Assembly: GCA_003449195.1 (NCBI GenBank)
Contig: DMID01000222.1
Coordinates: 211-29,105 of the forward strand
Direction: 5' to 3'
Source of the DNA: Lysobacteraceae bacterium
GTDB taxonomy: Bacteria > Pseudomonadota > Gammaproteobacteria > Xanthomonadales > Xanthomonadaceae
DNA: 28,895 bases
The notes beneath the pieces are model-generated. The model made no database searches. It saw only the letters and a list, made by a program, of their open reading frames with translations, and was not told the origin of the DNA. Both the position numbers and the translations under genes were made by a program. Shown piece after piece: positions 1 through 8,080 of this stretch; positions within the stretch are counted from its first letter, which is position 1; each line of letters begins with the position of its first letter.

Positions 1-207
1 GGCCAGACCGGCAAGATCATCGCGCCGGAGCTGTACGTGGCGGTGGGCATCAGCGGCGCCATCCAGCACCTGACCGGCATCAAGGACGCCGGCACCATCG
101 TGGCGATCAACAAGGACGGCGACGCGCCGATCTTCGAAGTGGCCGACATCGGCCTGGTCGGCGACCTGTTCACGCTCCTGCCCGAGCTGGAAACTGCGCT
201 GGGCTGA
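1..207 (+). CDS. etfA: Electron transfer flavoprotein alpha subunit, C-terminal end (partial)
   Basis: The window opens inside this gene; 68 codons remain before a TGA. The residues GQTGKIIAPELY, followed by VGISGAIQHLTG and TIVAINKD, are the hallmark FAD-binding C-terminal domain of EtfA. With EtfB, this protein accepts electrons from acyl-CoA dehydrogenases and passes them to ETF-ubiquinone oxidoreductase. The start and N-terminal domain lie outside the window. A strong hairpin terminator follows 24 bases after the stop, so this is the end of its transcript, presumably etfBA. In Xanthomonas, etfA is the conserved left border of the variable LPS locus, and the content here agrees with that. 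The identity is secure from the conserved motif alone. Confidence 0.95.
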   Translation, partial: GQTGKIIAPELYVAVGISGAIQHLTGIKDAGTIVAINKDGDAPIFEVADIGLVGDLFTLLPELETALG

Positions 208-230
208 ATCAGGCCAAGCCATCGGTCACG

Positions 231-263
231 CGAACGGCCGCCTTCGGGCGGCCGTTCCGTTTT
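231..263 (+). terminator. Rho-independent terminator of etfA
   Basis: There is an 11-bp perfect stem (232-242 with 247-257) closed by a TTCG tetraloop on a C-G pair, the exceptionally stable cUUCGg form. A short T run (260-263) follows. It sits 24 bases after the etfA stop. The gene on the other side (scoB) converges on it, so it may also stop transcripts coming from the right. Positions 264-448 show no gene. Confidence 0.85.
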
Positions 264-448
264 CCGGCGCGCGCGATACAACCCCATGCGAACGCAGCGC
301 ACGGCTGTCGCGTCGCGTCACGATCGGACCGGCGCGTCCGGCCGGATGCCGACGTGTGCGCGAAAGCCACATCCACGTGGCTCGGCCGCACAGCGGGCCA
401 CCGACGCATTGTCGGCTCACTCATGTCGGGCAACGGCCCGACCATCGA

Positions 449-1081
449 TCAGCCGTACCGCAGCGTCACGCCGGTGGCCGCATCCAGTTCGGCCCGGCTC
501 ACGCCCGGCGCAATCTCCGCCACCGTCAGCCCGGCCGGCGTCACGTCGAACACGCCGAGGTTGGTGATGATCCGGTCGACCACGCCCTTGCCGGTCAGCG
601 GCAGCGTGCATTCGTGGACGATCTTGTGCTCCTCGTCCTTGTTCTGGTGGTCCATCAGCACGATCACGCGCTCCACGCCAGCCACCAGATCCATCGCCCC
701 GCCCATGCCCTTGACCAGCTTGCCCGGCACCGTCCAGTTGGCAATGTCGCCGGTATCGGAAACCTGCATGGCACCGAGGATGGCCAGGTCGATGTGGCCG
801 CCACGGATCATCGCGAAGGACTCGTCGCTGGCGAAGAAACTGCCGCCCGGCAACACGGTGACGGTCTGCTTGCCGGCATTGATCAGGTCCGGATCGACCT
901 GCTCGCGGGTCGGGAACGGGCCGATGCCGAGCATGCCGTTCTCCGACTCCAGCCACACCTGCACGCCGGGCGGTAGGTGGTCGGCCACCCGCGTGGGCAT
1001 GCCGATGCCGAGGTTGACGTACATGCCGTCGGCCAGTTCCTGCGCGGCACGCGCGGCCATTTGCTCCAGAGTCCAGGCCAT
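449..1081 (-). CDS. scoB: 3-oxoacid CoA-transferase, subunit B
   Basis: A 210-residue protein, the usual length for the B subunit of bacterial succinyl-CoA:3-oxoacid (acetoacetate) CoA-transferase. The N-terminal NLGIGMPT and the ESENGMLG motif (residues 45-52) are visible; Glu47 of the ENG triplet matches the catalytic glutamate that forms the enzyme-CoA thioester in this family. GGAMDL and DHQNKD are further conserved stretches. The enzyme activates acetoacetate with CoA from succinyl-CoA for ketone-body and short-chain acid use. The ATG lies one base after the scoA stop, so the two are translationally coupled as scoAB. It is metabolically unrelated to the glycan genes to its right and belongs to the conserved flank. 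Confidence 0.93.
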   Translation of the reverse strand: MAWTLEQMAARAAQELADGMYVNLGIGMPTRVADHLPPGVQVWLESENGMLGIGPFPTREQVDPDLINAGKQTVTVLPGGSFFASDESFAMIRGGHIDLAILGAMQVSDTGDIANWTVPGKLVKGMGGAMDLVAGVERVIVLMDHQNKDEEHKIVHECTLPLTGKGVVDRIITNLGVFDVTPAGLTVAEIAPGVSRAELDAATGVTLRYG

Positions 1082-1082
1082 C

Positions 1083-1799
1083 TCAGCGCCCCTCCTCGCG
1101 CAGCATCAGCACGTCGATGCGCTTTTCCGGATGCGGGTTGAGCACGATCCGGTCCACGTAGATGCCCGGCAGGTGCACGGCATCCGGGTCGATCATGCCC
1201 ACGTCCACCAGCTCTTCCACCTCGGCCACGCAGACCTTGCCGGCCTTGGCGCATACCGGGTTGAAGTTGCGCGCGGTATGGCGGAACAGCAGATTGCCGG
1301 CGGCGTCGGCCTTCCATGCCTTGATCAGCGCGATGTCGGCATGCAGCGCCTTCTCCAGCACGTAATGGCGTCCGCCGAACTCGCGTGTTTCCTTGCCCTC
1401 GGCCACCACCGTCCCGTAGCCGGTCGCGGTGAAGAATGCCGGGATGCCGGCGCCAGCCGCGCGCAGACGTTCGGCCAGGCTGCCTTGCGGGGTGAGTTCA
1501 AGCTCGATCTCGCCGGCCAGATACTGGCGCTGGAACTCCTTGTTCTCGCCGACGTAGGAGCCGACGAAACGCCGGACCTGCCGCTGCTGCACCCATTGCC
1601 CGAGGCCGAAATTTTCGGTGCCGGGGTTGTTGGAGATCACCGTCAGGCCGCGAATGCCGCTGTCGCGCACGGCGGCGATCAGCGCCTCGGGGATGCCGCA
1701 CAGGCCGAAGCCGCCCACGGCGAAGGTCTGGCCATCGGCCAGCAGATCGGACAAGGCATGCCGGGCGTCCGCATGCAGTTTTCTGGAAACAGGGGGCAC
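1083..1799 (-). CDS. scoA: 3-oxoacid CoA-transferase, subunit A
   Basis: A 238-residue protein with the diagnostic GGFGLCGIPE motif (about residues 29-38), SNNPGTENFGLG and YVGENKEF, all typical of the A subunit that binds CoA with ScoB. I chose a GTG start at 1799 because a GAGG ribosome site lies five bases upstream and homologues begin just before the KLHADA-type sequence. An in-frame ATG at 1853 would add 18 residues that do not look conserved. The open frame continues upstream to 2309, but that extension resembles no CoA-transferase and I treat it as non-coding. scoA is the first gene of scoAB, and its promoter must lie in 1800-2428. Confidence 0.92.
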   Translation of the reverse strand: MPPVSRKLHADARHALSDLLADGQTFAVGGFGLCGIPEALIAAVRDSGIRGLTVISNNPGTENFGLGQWVQQRQVRRFVGSYVGENKEFQRQYLAGEIELELTPQGSLAERLRAAGAGIPAFFTATGYGTVVAEGKETREFGGRHYVLEKALHADIALIKAWKADAAGNLLFRHTARNFNPVCAKAGKVCVAEVEELVDVGMIDPDAVHLPGIYVDRIVLNPHPEKRIDVLMLREEGR

Positions 1800-2335
1800 G
1801 GCAACCTCGCGCCACCGGCATGGGCCGGCAAACATGACTGGGGGAATCGCCATGCTAGTGCGCATGACCCGCCCTGCCGATTCCACCTTCGGATGAAGGC
1901 CGCCATTCACCGCCGGCCTTGACCGGGATGCCGGGGATGCCCGCGCATCCTTGCCTCCACAACGCGCAAGCCTCCAGCCGGCGCGTCTTGCCGAACGCAT
2001 GCCGGCGCCCTCGACGGACGCTGTCCTTCCCATGCTCCCGAACCATCGGCACAGGGTCATCGCCTCCAGCATCCGGCGCTTGCAGCCATCGGCCAAGGCC
2101 GATCCACGCCGGCACCGCCTGATTGAAGAGCAACCTGCATGCACCACCGTCGAACGGGCGATGACCAGCTCCGCAGATGTCACACGGCCGGGAGCGACCG
2201 ATGAGTACATCGTCTGCCTGCCCGCGAGTGCGCAAGCGGTGTCGAAGATGCCGCTTGCGTGACCGGGCGGACCGGCGGGCATGACCCATGTCTCGGCAAC
2301 GACAAGCACCCGGCCTGATTACGGGCTGCGCCCCG

Positions 2336-2350
2336 CATGCATCATGCATG
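2336..2350. promoter_or_regulatory. Perfect 7-bp inverted repeat, possible operator upstream of xanA
   Basis: CATGCAT, one central base, then ATGCATG: a perfect dyad with seven-base arms, centred about 86 bases before the xanA ATG and about 50 bases before the TATACT hexamer. The spacing suits an activator or repressor site. No known regulator motif is recognised, and a chance palindrome remains possible. Confidence 0.3.
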
Positions 2351-2394
2351 TCGTCGTGCCGACTACGTCGCCGGCCACGCTTTGCGCCGCTGGC

Positions 2395-2400
2395 TATACT
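2395..2400 (+). promoter_or_regulatory. Putative -10 box of the xanA operon
   Basis: TATACT lies 28 bases before the xanA ATG and matches the sigma-70 -10 consensus at five of six positions. No good -35 hexamer is seen 16-18 bases upstream, so if real it may depend on an activator. Confidence 0.4.
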
Positions 2401-2428
2401 GTCCGTCCCTCACGGATCAGAGACGTCC

Positions 2429-3784
2429 ATGCCTTCGACCGCCTGTTTCAAGGCCTACGACATCCGCGGCCGCATCCCCGACGAGCTGGATGACACCCTG
2501 GCCCGCCGGATCGGCGTTTCGATGGCCGACCTGCTCGGCCCCGGCCCGGTGGTCACCGGCCGCGACGTGCGCCTGAGCAGCGCATCCCTGCAACAGGCGG
2601 TCAGCGAGGGCCTGCGTGCAGCGGGGCGCGAGGTGATCGACATCGGCCTGTGCGGCACCGAGGAGGTCTATTTCCAGACGGCCCACCGCCAGGCGGCCGG
2701 CGGCGTGATGGTCACCGCCAGCCACAATCCCATGGACTACAACGGCATGAAGTTGGTGCGCGAGCAGGCCCGGCCGATCAGTTCGGACACCGGCCTGTTC
2801 ACGATCCGCGACGCCGCCTTCGCCTCGCTCGACGCGCCGCTGCCGCCGCTCGCCGGGTCACTGTCCGCCGATGCGGACAAATCCGCCTACATCGAGCACC
2901 TACTCGGCTATGTGGATCTTGCTGCGCTCAAGCCGCTGAAGATCGTCGCCAATGCCGGCAACGGCGGCGCCGGGCCGGTCGTTGACCTGCTGGCAAAACA
3001 CTTGCCGTTCGAGTTCATCCGCATCCAGCACGAGCCGGACGGCAGCTTCCCCAACGGCATCCCCAACCCACTGCTGCCGGAAAAGCGTGCCGCCACCGCC
3101 GAGGCAGTGCTCGCGCACAAGGCCGATTTCGGCATCGCCTGGGACGGCGACTTCGACCGCTGCTTCTTCTTCGACCATACCGGCCGCTTCATCGAGGGCT
3201 ATTACCTCGTCGGCCTGCTGGCCAAGGCGCTGCTGGCCCGGCACCCGGGCGGGAAGATCATCCACGACCCGCGGCTGGTCTGGAACACCATCGAAATGGT
3301 CCGCGAGGCCGGCGGCATCCCGGTGGAATGCAAGAGCGGGCATGCCTTCATCAAGGAAAAGATGCGCGCGGAAAATGCCGTGTACGGCGGCGAGATGAGC
3401 GCGCACCATTATTTCCGCGCATTCTCGTACTGCGACTCCGGCATGATCCCGTGGCTGCTGATCGCCGGCCTGGTCAGCGCCAGCGGCCAGTCGCTGGCCG
3501 CGCTGCTGGACGACCGCATGCGCGCCTATCCGTGCAGCGGCGAGATCAACTTCACCGTCACCGATGCCAAGGCCGCCGTCGCGCGCGTGCTCGAACACTT
3601 CGCCGCGCAGTCGCCCAGGCTCGAACACGTGGACGGCGTCAGCGCCGACTTCGGCGACTGGCGCTTCAACCTGCGCAGTTCCAACACCGAACCGCTGCTG
3701 CGGCTGAACGTGGAATCGCGCGGCGACGAATCGCTGATGCAGGCACGCACCGACGAGATTTCGGCGTTGCTGCTGAAAGCGTGA
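2429..3784 (+). CDS. xanA: Phosphomannomutase/phosphoglucomutase XanA
   Basis: A 451-residue member of the alpha-D-phosphohexomutase family that interconverts mannose-6-P/mannose-1-P and glucose-6-P/glucose-1-P, feeding GDP-mannose and UDP-glucose synthesis. All four signature loops are present: TASHNP with the phosphoserine Ser98 (96-101), the metal loop DGDFDR (239-244), the sugar-recognition loop GEMSAHH (321-327) and the phosphate-binding RSSNTEP (416-422). Length and sequence track Xanthomonas XanA closely from FKAYDIRGR onward. The ATG at 2429 gives a short leader before that conserved start; longer in-frame starts add unrelated sequence. xanB follows 37 bases later, the same order as the Xanthomonas xanAB pair. 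Confidence 0.95.
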   Translation: MPSTACFKAYDIRGRIPDELDDTLARRIGVSMADLLGPGPVVTGRDVRLSSASLQQAVSEGLRAAGREVIDIGLCGTEEVYFQTAHRQAAGGVMVTASHNPMDYNGMKLVREQARPISSDTGLFTIRDAAFASLDAPLPPLAGSLSADADKSAYIEHLLGYVDLAALKPLKIVANAGNGGAGPVVDLLAKHLPFEFIRIQHEPDGSFPNGIPNPLLPEKRAATAEAVLAHKADFGIAWDGDFDRCFFFDHTGRFIEGYYLVGLLAKALLARHPGGKIIHDPRLVWNTIEMVREAGGIPVECKSGHAFIKEKMRAENAVYGGEMSAHHYFRAFSYCDSGMIPWLLIAGLVSASGQSLAALLDDRMRAYPCSGEINFTVTDAKAAVARVLEHFAAQSPRLEHVDGVSADFGDWRFNLRSSNTEPLLRLNVESRGDESLMQARTDEISALLLKA

Positions 3785-3821
3785 GCTGCCGCGCGGCCCC
3801 ACCTGACTCCAAGACACCCAA

Positions 3822-5228
3822 ATGAACGACCTCCAGCCTGTCATCCTGTCCGGCGGTTCCGGCACCCGGCTGTGGCCGCTTTCGCGCGAAGCTTATCCAA
3901 AGCAGTTCATTCCCTTGTATGGCAGCGACACCATGCTGCAAGCCACATGGAAGCGGGTGACGGACATCGTCGCGTTGCCTCCGATCATCGTGGCCAACCA
4001 GGAACACCGGTTCGTCGCCGCCGAGCAGCTGCAGCAGGCCGGCGCCAAACCCGACACCATCCTGCTCGAGCCGATCGGTCGCAATACCGCGCCGGCCATC
4101 GCGATCGCGGCCCTGCATGCCATGGCCGGCGGCAAGGACCCGTTGCTGCTGGTATTACCCTCCGATCACGTGATCCGGGACGTGCCCGCTTTCCATGCCG
4201 CCATTGCCTCCGCCGCCGATTTTGCCGAAGCAGGCAAGCTCGCCACCTTCGGCATCGTGCCATCACGGCCAGAAACCGGCTACGGCTACATCAAGGCCGT
4301 GCCGGGCGACGGACCGCGTGCCATCGAATGCTTCATCGAAAAGCCCGATGCCGCTGCAGCAGGGCGCTATGTGGCTTCTGGCGAGTACTACTGGAACAGC
4401 GGCATGTTCCTGTTCAAGGCATCGCGCTATCTGGCCGAACTCGAGCGACTGCAACCGGCAATGCTGGCCGCCTGCCGCGAATCCCTCGACAAGGCCGGCC
4501 ACGACATGGATTTCATCCGGCTGGATCGCGATGCCTTTGCCGCCAGCCCTGCCGATTCCATCGACTATGCGGTGATGGAAAAGACGACCGCTGGCGTCGT
4601 TATCCCCCTCGATGCCGGATGGAGCGACGTAGGCTCCTGGTCGGCTTTGTGGGAGATCTCCGAACACGATGAAGACGGCAACGCCCATCATGGCGACGTC
4701 ATCTCGCTGGATTGCCACAACACCTATGCGTACGGCAGCCGGCGCCTGGTGGCCATGTTGGGGCTCGACGACATCGTCGTCGTCGAAACCGACGACGCCG
4801 TGCTCGTCGGTCATCGCGATCACATGCAGCAGGTCAAGGACATCGTTGCCGCGCTGAAGGCGAAGGGCCGCCCCGAAACCACCTGGCACCGCAAGGTCTA
4901 TCGCCCCTGGGGCGCCTACGACTCAATCGACCATGGCGAACGTTTCCAGGTCAAACGCATCACCGTCAAACCCGGCGCCTCGCTGAGCTTGCAGATGCAT
5001 CACCACCGCGCCGAGCACTGGGTGGTGGTCAGCGGCACCGCCGAAGTGACACGCGGCGATGAAACGATCCTCCTTGGCGAAAACCAGAGCACCTACATAC
5101 CGCTAGGCGTCACCCACCGCCTGCGCAACCCGGGCGTGCTGCCGCTGGAACTGATCGAAGTGCAATCAGGCAGTTATCTGGGCGAAGACGACATCGTGCG
5201 CTTCGAGGACAGCTACGGGCGGCAATGA
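3822..5228 (+). CDS. xanB: Mannose-1-phosphate guanylyltransferase / mannose-6-phosphate isomerase XanB
   Basis: A 468-residue bifunctional type II enzyme that isomerises fructose-6-P to mannose-6-P and makes GDP-mannose from mannose-1-P and GTP. The N-terminal nucleotidyltransferase carries GGSGTRLWPLSRE (11-23), the family pyrophosphorylase signature, and the catalytic FIEKP (171-175). The C-terminal cupin carries QMHHHRAEHW (391-400), the metal-binding isomerase motif. Length equals Xanthomonas XanB and Pseudomonas AlgA/WbpW. With xanA it supplies GDP-mannose for the glycan made at this locus. No GDP-mannose dehydratase or reductase lies in the window, so unmodified mannose may be the sugar used, unless those genes are elsewhere. 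Confidence 0.95.
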   Translation: MNDLQPVILSGGSGTRLWPLSREAYPKQFIPLYGSDTMLQATWKRVTDIVALPPIIVANQEHRFVAAEQLQQAGAKPDTILLEPIGRNTAPAIAIAALHAMAGGKDPLLLVLPSDHVIRDVPAFHAAIASAADFAEAGKLATFGIVPSRPETGYGYIKAVPGDGPRAIECFIEKPDAAAAGRYVASGEYYWNSGMFLFKASRYLAELERLQPAMLAACRESLDKAGHDMDFIRLDRDAFAASPADSIDYAVMEKTTAGVVIPLDAGWSDVGSWSALWEISEHDEDGNAHHGDVISLDCHNTYAYGSRRLVAMLGLDDIVVVETDDAVLVGHRDHMQQVKDIVAALKAKGRPETTWHRKVYRPWGAYDSIDHGERFQVKRITVKPGASLSLQMHHHRAEHWVVVSGTAEVTRGDETILLGENQSTYIPLGVTHRLRNPGVLPLELIEVQSGSYLGEDDIVRFEDSYGRQ

Positions 5229-5263
5229 TCCGGACGGCGCGTTTGCGTTACCCTCCGGAACCG

Positions 5264-5281
5264 GCAGGATCCGCATCCTGC
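5264..5281 (+). other. Perfect hairpin between xanB and the ubiA-type gene
   Basis: A seven-bp perfect stem (5264-5270 with 5275-5281) with loop CCGC lies in the 84-base gap after xanB. There is no T run, so it is not a classical terminator. It could stabilise the xanAB message end or attenuate read-through into the next three genes. Confidence 0.4.
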
Positions 5282-5312
5282 AATACGCCCTGACAGGAAT
5301 CGCGTTTCCCGC

Positions 5313-6749
5313 ATGGAACCATCACACCACACGCCGGATCATGCCCTGTGCGTCGATCTGGACGGCACGCTGTTGCGCACGGACCTGCTGCACGAATCGC
5401 TGCTCGCGCTGCTTTCCCGCAACTTCCTGTATCTGTTCCTGCTGCCGATCTGGCTGCTGAAGGGCAAGGCGGGCTTCAAGCGCGAGATCGCCCGCCGGGT
5501 GGCGCTCGCTCCCGAAATGCTGCCTTGCGACGAGCGCGTGCTCGAATTGCTGCGCACCACCCCCCAGCGACCGCGCGTGCTGTGCACCGCTTCGGATGCG
5601 CTGCTGGTTGAGCCGCTGGCACGCCATCTCGGGCTTTTCGAGGAGGTGCTTGCCAGTGACGGCCGCACCAATCTCGGCGGCACGGCCAAGGCGGCCGCGC
5701 TGGTGGAGCGCTTCGGCGAACGCGGTTTCGATTACGCCGGCAATGCCCCGGTGGACATGAAAGTATGGGCCCGTGCCGACGGCGCGCTGGTCGTCAACGC
5801 ACCACTGCGGCTAGCCCGCGCCGCTGACAAGGTGGCGGCCGGCGGCACCAAGGCACACCTGCCCGCCGCCCGGGGCGGGCTGCGCGTCTGGGCCAAGGCG
5901 CTGCGCCTGCACCAGTGGCTTAAGAACCTGCTGGTGCTGGTGCCGCTTCTCAGCGCGCACCGTTTCCTTGAACCGCCGGCCATCGCTCAAACGTTCGGCG
6001 CATTCGTGGCGTTCGGCCTGTGCGCTTCCGGCACGTATCTGCTCAACGACCTGCTCGACCTTGCCCCGGACCGCCTGCATCCGCGCAAGCGTCGCCGGCC
6101 GTTCGCCGCCGGCACCTTGCCGATCCGCAACGGCTTGCTGGCGCTGCCACTGCTCGTGCTGGCGGGCTTTGCGCTCGCATGGGCCATTGGCCCGGCATTC
6201 GCACTCGCGCTGCTGGCCTATTGCGTGATGACGCTGGCCTACTCGTTCAAGCTCAAGCGCATCGTGATGATCGACGTGGTGATGCTGGCCGCGCTCTACA
6301 CCGTCCGCATCGTCGCCGGCGCCGTCGCCATCGACCAGCCACTGTCGTTCTGGCTGCTGGCATTCTCGATGTTCATCTTTCTCAGTCTGGCCCTGCTCAA
6401 ACGTTACACCGAGCTCAATTCCGTACGCAGCAGCGGCAAGGAAAAGGCTGCCGGTCGCGGTTACGGCACGGCCGACCTGCCGCTGCTGCAATCTCTGGGT
6501 GCCGCAGCCGGCTACATTTCGGTGATGGTGCTGGCCTTGTACATCAACAGCCCCGAAAGCCTGAAGCTCTATGCACGGCCGCAGGTACTGTGGCTGCTGT
6601 GTCCGTTGTTGCTGTACTGGATCAGCCGCGCCTGGATCATCGCCCATCGCGGCAACATGCACGACGACCCGGTGGTGTTCGCGGCCACCGATCGCGGCTC
6701 GCAGATCATCGTCCTGCTGTTCGCGGTGGCGGCGCTGGCGGCGCTGTGA
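5313..6749 (+). CDS. HAD phosphatase-UbiA prenyltransferase fusion (polyprenyl-phosphate phosphoribosyltransferase-like)
   Basis: A 478-residue fusion. Residues about 10-190 are a HAD hydrolase with motif I DLDGTL (15-20) and a motif II-like CTASD. Residues about 195-478 are a polytopic UbiA domain with the metal/diphosphate motif starting at Asn245 (ND..D...D..HP) and the second motif YSFKLKRIVMIDV. In mycobacteria the UbiA protein Rv3806c transfers 5-phosphoribose from PRPP to decaprenyl phosphate, and a separate phosphatase removes the 5-phosphate; here the fused HAD could do that (inference). The two genes directly downstream encode the matching DprE1/DprE2-like epimerase halves, which supports this over quinone or heme prenylation. 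The next start overlaps or closely follows the stop. The ribosome site is weak (AGGAA, wide spacing). Confidence 0.85.
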   Translation: MEPSHHTPDHALCVDLDGTLLRTDLLHESLLALLSRNFLYLFLLPIWLLKGKAGFKREIARRVALAPEMLPCDERVLELLRTTPQRPRVLCTASDALLVEPLARHLGLFEEVLASDGRTNLGGTAKAAALVERFGERGFDYAGNAPVDMKVWARADGALVVNAPLRLARAADKVAAGGTKAHLPAARGGLRVWAKALRLHQWLKNLLVLVPLLSAHRFLEPPAIAQTFGAFVAFGLCASGTYLLNDLLDLAPDRLHPRKRRRPFAAGTLPIRNGLLALPLLVLAGFALAWAIGPAFALALLAYCVMTLAYSFKLKRIVMIDVVMLAALYTVRIVAGAVAIDQPLSFWLLAFSMFIFLSLALLKRYTELNSVRSSGKEKAAGRGYGTADLPLLQSLGAAAGYISVMVLALYINSPESLKLYARPQVLWLLCPLLLYWISRAWIIAHRGNMHDDPVVFAATDRGSQIIVLLFAVAALAAL

Positions 6750-6754
6750 GCGGG

Positions 6755-8080
6755 ATGGAAGACGAATCCTGGGGCCGCTACCCGGCCGCCCGCAACCAGC
6801 GCCACCGCTGGCTGCACGACCGCGCCGCCGCGTTGCCGATGCCGGATTCCGGCTCCATGCTCGTCCGCGGCAATGGCCGCAGCTATGGCGACAGCTGCCT
6901 CGATCCCGGCGGCACCCTGCTGCATGCGCGCACGCTGGACCGCTTCATCGCATTCGACCCGGCCAGCGGCGTGCTGCGTTGCGAAGCCGGCGTGACCCTG
7001 TCGGAAATCATCGACCTGACCTTGCCGCAAGGCTGGTTCCTGCCGGTGACGCCGGGCACCCGACTGGCCACCGTCGGCGGCGCCATCGGCAACGACGTGC
7101 ACGGCAAGAATCACCACCTGATGGGCAATTTCGGCCATCACCTGCGCCGGCTGGAACTGCTGCGCAGCGACGGGGCCCGGCTCGAACTGTCGCCTTCGGC
7201 CGACGGCAACGGCCTGTTCCAGGCCACCCTCGGCGGACTCGGGCTGACCGGTTGCATCACCTGGGCCGAGCTGCAGTTGCGTCGCGTCCCCGGCCCGTGG
7301 CTGGAAAGCGAATCCATTCGTTTCGAGGGTCTCGACGAATTCTTCGCCTTGTCGGCCTCCTCGGCCGCCACCCACGAATACACCGTGGCCTGGATCGACT
7401 GCCTCGCCAGCGGCAAGCAGCTGGGTCGCGGCCACTTCCTGCGCAGCGACCATGCCGCGCCGCCTCCCGAAGATTGCCCGGCGGTGCGCGAATCGCGGCG
7501 CAGCATGCCGTTCACGCCGCCGTTCTCGCTGGTCAACGGCCTCAGCCTGCGGGCCTTCAACACGCTCTACTACTGGCGCCAGCCGGCGCGCAGCAAACGC
7601 GCCGTCACGCATTACCGGCCGTATTTCTACCCGCTGGACGGCATCGGCCACTGGAACCGGATGTACGGCCCGCGCGGCTTCATGCAGCACCAATGCGTGC
7701 TGCCGCCGGCCCACGCCCGCGAGGGCGTGGCCGCCTTGCTGAAGGAGATCGCCCGCAGCGGGCAGGGCTCGTTCCTGGCCGTGCTCAAGGAGTTCGGCGA
7801 ACGCCCCTCGCTCGGCATGCTGTCCTTCCCGCGTCCGGGCACCACGCTGGCACTGGATTTCCCCAATACCGGCCCGGACGTGTTCCGCCTGCTCGACCGC
7901 CTCGACGCCATCGTCGCCGAGGCCGGCGGCGCGATCTATCCGGCCAAGGACGCGCGGATGTCGCCCGCCGTGTTCCGCAGCGGCTATCCGCGCCTGCAGG
8001 AATTCGCTCGCCACATCGATCCCGCTTTCTCGTCCGGCCTCTGGCGCCGGCTCACGGAGTCCACATGCAACGCATCCTGA
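6755..8080 (+). CDS. DprE1-like FAD-dependent decaprenylphosphoryl-ribose 2'-oxidase homologue
   Basis: A 441-residue FAD-linked oxidase of the vanillyl-alcohol-oxidase fold. The FAD site GNGRSYGD (39-46), PGTR followed by TVGGAI, HGKNHH (116-121), WNRMYGP and YPAKDAR with Lys398 line up with mycobacterial DprE1, where the equivalent lysine is essential. DprE1 oxidises C2 of polyprenyl-phosphoryl-ribose to the keto form. The position matching Mtb Cys387, the residue attacked by benzothiazinones, is Ala366 here (GTTLALDF against GWNICVDF). I took the ATG at 6755; an in-frame GTG at 6746 overlapping the upstream stop is possible. The 3' end overlaps the next gene by 16 bases, indicating coupled translation. 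Confidence 0.88.
   Translation: MEDESWGRYPAARNQRHRWLHDRAAALPMPDSGSMLVRGNGRSYGDSCLDPGGTLLHARTLDRFIAFDPASGVLRCEAGVTLSEIIDLTLPQGWFLPVTPGTRLATVGGAIGNDVHGKNHHLMGNFGHHLRRLELLRSDGARLELSPSADGNGLFQATLGGLGLTGCITWAELQLRRVPGPWLESESIRFEGLDEFFALSASSAATHEYTVAWIDCLASGKQLGRGHFLRSDHAAPPPEDCPAVRESRRSMPFTPPFSLVNGLSLRAFNTLYYWRQPARSKRAVTHYRPYFYPLDGIGHWNRMYGPRGFMQHQCVLPPAHAREGVAALLKEIARSGQGSFLAVLKEFGERPSLGMLSFPRPGTTLALDFPNTGPDVFRLLDRLDAIVAEAGGAIYPAKDARMSPAVFRSGYPRLQEFARHIDPAFSSGLWRRLTESTCNAS

Larger units (their letters stand above)
1800..2428. other. Gene-free divergent intergenic region between scoA and xanA
   Basis: About 630 bases separate two divergently read operons. Open frames are present on both strands but none has a recognisable protein, a convincing ribosome site or conserved motifs; they are what high-GC DNA gives by chance. 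The right end carries a perfect dyad at 2336-2350 and a TATACT hexamer before xanA. The length is large for a simple divergent promoter, so upstream control elements or a lost gene are possible; nothing more specific can be seen. Confidence 0.6.

Noticed and set aside
969..976. GGCGGTAG, resembling the core of an ops/JUMPstart element
   Set aside because: It lies antisense within scoB, 1.4 kb from xanA, and the extended JUMPstart context is missing.
354..1922. 522-residue plus-strand open frame across scoB and scoA
   Set aside because: It is fully antisense to two well-supported CoA-transferase genes; its translation has no recognisable domain and reflects high GC at third codon positions.
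1800..2309. In-frame 170-residue N-terminal extension of scoA
   Set aside because: Homologues begin near residue KLHADA, a good GTG with GAGG exists at 1799, and the extension resembles nothing.
2900..3865. 321-residue minus-strand frame opposite xanA
   Set aside because: Antisense shadow of a clear phosphohexomutase gene with all catalytic loops intact.
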